64,000 nucleotides of DNA from Planctomycetia bacterium. Its GTDB lineage: Bacteria > Planctomycetota > Phycisphaerae > UBA1845 > UTPLA1. A model generated the notes under the pieces. It worked only from the letters and a program-made list of their open reading frames with translations, had not been told where the DNA came from and ran no database searches. The stretch lies in NCBI GenBank assembly GCA_015200345.1, contig CP054187.1, positions 1,162,470 to 1,226,469 of the forward strand. Reading direction: 5' to 3'. Position 1 is the stretch's first letter. Each line of letters begins with the position of its first letter. Position numbers and translations under genes: made by a program. Positions 63,201-64,000 of this stretch are shown here, in pieces.

Positions 63201-64000
63201 CGGTGCAATCGCATCATTCACATTTGCCGTGGCTTCGCAGATCTTGGCGTCGTTGCCGCAGCAATCGACTGCCATGACCGACACTTTCACGGTTGCCGGG
63301 CAGCTTGTCAGGAGCGATACGGGAACGATACCCGTGACTTGCACTTCGGTCGGGCCGACTTGAGATGTCGAGTAGGTGATCGCGCCAATCATGGCGTTGC
63401 CCGTCAGCAACATGGCCGTCGCCGAGACATCCCCCTCATTAAGACAGCAATTGTCGGTAATGGTCGCACTGAAGCTCACGCTCGCCGCACAGCCGGCGTC
63501 TACGCTGGCGTCATCGGCCGAGCAAAGGATGGCAGGCGCCGTGACATCGCGAGAATACTCCGGTGATATGACGAGACTGGTCGGCGGTCCGCTGACCGGT
63601 GATCCCTGATAGCTCAATTCGGAGACGAACGGGCCAAACGTCCGGAAGATCACCGCTGTGGTCGTGCACTCCGGCCAGCCCGCATCGATCACGTCAAAGA
63701 CAAGTGTCGCGAGCAGAATGTTGCCGGTCAGACCCGGCGGATTGCTTGCCAGGTTCAGCGATCCGTCCAGATTCAGGTTGCCCGGTTGCACTTCCGCGGA
63801 TGCGATTGGTTGGACGTGAAGCGGGAACGAGCCGCCGTAGCTGCTGTCGGCGCCATTGTATGCGAGCTTCCCTGCCTCAAATTCCAGGAATGCCTGGAAG
63901 CCGGTGGCACCCGGAGGCACAACATTCGCCGCCCAAAGTTCGACGATGACCTGATCCTCGCCGATGCTGACGCACGTATTGGGTGTAATCGTCCGAGCGA
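60204..64000 (-). CDS. giant secreted HYR-repeat protein, 5' end outside the window
   Basis: The frame is open to the right edge: residues upstream of the first internal ATG (63920) read ITPNTCVSIGEDQVIVELWA, the start of a cohesin-like module continuing ATGFQAFLEFEAGKLAYN and PLHVQPIASAEV. At least eight HYR or Cys-rich HYR units follow, three of the Cys-rich type with DNCC, TSCPATV and DCCG. One HYR near 61300-61900 hosts an inserted domain (INLYVDLDGNGTRD, IVNWGGAPGMNF). The C-terminus has RCIRF, LCAKDEQHSL and GDTDNDGDVDINDV, ending in ADINRDGVVDVKD. The signal peptide lies beyond the window. Confidence 0.82.
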   Translation of the reverse strand, partial: ARTITPNTCVSIGEDQVIVELWAANVVPPGATGFQAFLEFEAGKLAYNGADSSYGGSFPLHVQPIASAEVQPGNLNLDGSLNLASNPPGLTGNILLATLVFDVIDAGWPECTTTAVIFRTFGPFVSELSYQGSPVSGPPTSLVISPEYSRDVTAPAILCSADDASVDAGCAASVSFSATITDNCCLNEGDVSATAMLLTGNAMIGAITYSTSQVGPTEVQVTGIVPVSLLTSCPATVKVSVMAVDCCGNDAKICEATANVNDAIAPVIACPADATIECSDSTAPSNTGMASATDNCPGLVDITWSDQITPGACASNKTIERTWIATDACGNTDTCVQTITVQDTTAPTIVCSATGASVDSECEAVVLFSATATDNCCISADDVHVSISNPSNNAMLGAATINKVQVDGNTVQITGSIPVSALTSCPATIQIEVTGEDCCGHAADLCITTVDVTDTIAPVITCPADTTVECGASTLPAATGQASATDNCAGIVGIIYSDQINPSACTPAYEIVRTWTAIDSCNNSSSCEQLIHVVDTTAPTISCSITGGSADSGCEYLVSFSAAVADNCCIFADAVSVAVVLSTGNATLGDPDITVTQIDPTHIAVSGTVLVSALSSCPATVELTVEANDCCGNAALTCSESADVNDVTPPLITCPPAATVECNTSVSPGVTGTPTVSDNCDDGVSVSSSDVTTAGVITSPAGWVFFSQNTASGALVAGPAAPPIGIGSFHMPTGSGNGAGLGGKTWLATSQHSGLLLSALTAFRYSTYVSPSSLAAPHLTTAINLYVDLDGNGTRDTTMVFEPVYATLQGPVVQGVWQEWDALTAENSWWYTSNFGALTNAQNEFKPLSHYIGLFPNAKIVNWGGAPGMNFVSGQNSGGIWTNYDGNVDKVVVNGSTYDFEPATLCSATIKRTWTAEDDCGNSNSCVQTITVQDTTAPVISCPASITMNADAGSCTAVVDPGTATATDNCDPDPAVTATRSDNQPLGAPYPQGVTTITWKATDACGNMVTCDQTVTVNAFNTVKATIVLEGVTVAAPQTRCIRFRADSCGATIAQPITFGDNGGGGGSLRALDVTFDIPCGNWTSLCAKDEQHSLWNTTSLIVSGTEYEATSVIVLKSGDTDNDGDVDINDVTYFIFTYGGPEGVGGCPWNGTRGADFSLNGNVGTEDFTFLSANWLMATSCSCTTLTAGATDSKVAPQTAGPAALTRISTALLQPDVAAAADINRDGVVDVKDVELFETARGLPHTLSQRMRVNPSQRAVPRD

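Overview
The window most likely comes from a Planctomycetota bacterium (Phycisphaerae-like), probably a metagenome-derived chromosome. The evidence is indirect. There are many secreted proteins with dockerin-like EF-hand tails, one PEP-CTERM sorting signal, giant HYR-repeat proteins with cohesin-like modules, small membrane proteins with a CxxCGY..CPECG zinc ribbon, and a DUF2924/serine-recombinase cassette.

Layout. (1) 1-23058 is mostly one metal/metalloid resistance island. It holds arsM (cut by the left edge), an exported ArsC/LMW-phosphatase-like protein, a copper-radical-oxidase-like protein, and an ECF sigma/anti-sigma pair. Divergent from that pair runs a long + strand operon: RND adaptor 1, HMA-MauE membrane protein, RND pump 1, two heavy-metal-binding-domain proteins, a Csp-like Cys-rich copper protein, an outer-membrane TolC-like channel, RND adaptor 2, a CzcA-type pump, a His-rich NicO-like transporter, a P1B ATPase, and the 5' part of an AhpD-like gene. 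(2) 23059-42315 is bounded by two inverted IS21-family copies. Between them lie the 3' part of the same AhpD-like gene, a DUF6624-like lipoprotein, a small HTH protein, the 3' half of an initiator tRNA-fMet, a serine-recombinase cassette, and a type I restriction-modification locus (hsdM, hsdS, hsdR) followed by an XRE/ImmA pair. A 1.36 kb block of hairpin-rich and 21-bp repeats separates hsdM from hsdS. (3) 42316-49506 is a graveyard of mobile DNA (IS3, RAYT, IS3-type and IS256-type fragments) with a few small unknown genes and one secreted metalloprotease. (4) 49507-64000 holds five secreted cohesin/dockerin or HYR-repeat proteins on the - strand, three of them giant paralogues; the last runs off the window.

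The main result joins regions 1 and 2. Removing the IS21 copies and a 6-bp target duplication (CTTCAG) joins 22864-23058 to 39664-39272 in frame. The product is a 195-residue AhpD-like protein whose active site reads C-x-x-(TGA)-x-x-x-H. TGA sits exactly where the family has its second redox cysteine, and a 7-bp hairpin of bacterial SECIS geometry follows it. This points to a selenocysteine AhpD-like peroxidase gene split by IS21, with the ~14 kb between the copies inverted.

Functionally, region 1 appears to form a layered metal defence: arsenic methylation and reduction, periplasmic metal binding, two tripartite efflux systems sharing one outer-membrane channel, inner-membrane export, and a redox enzyme. 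The ECF/anti-sigma pair, whose sensor domain is rich in Cys and His, is placed to regulate it. Many frameshifts are confined to the IS copies. They may be real decay or poor consensus in repeats.
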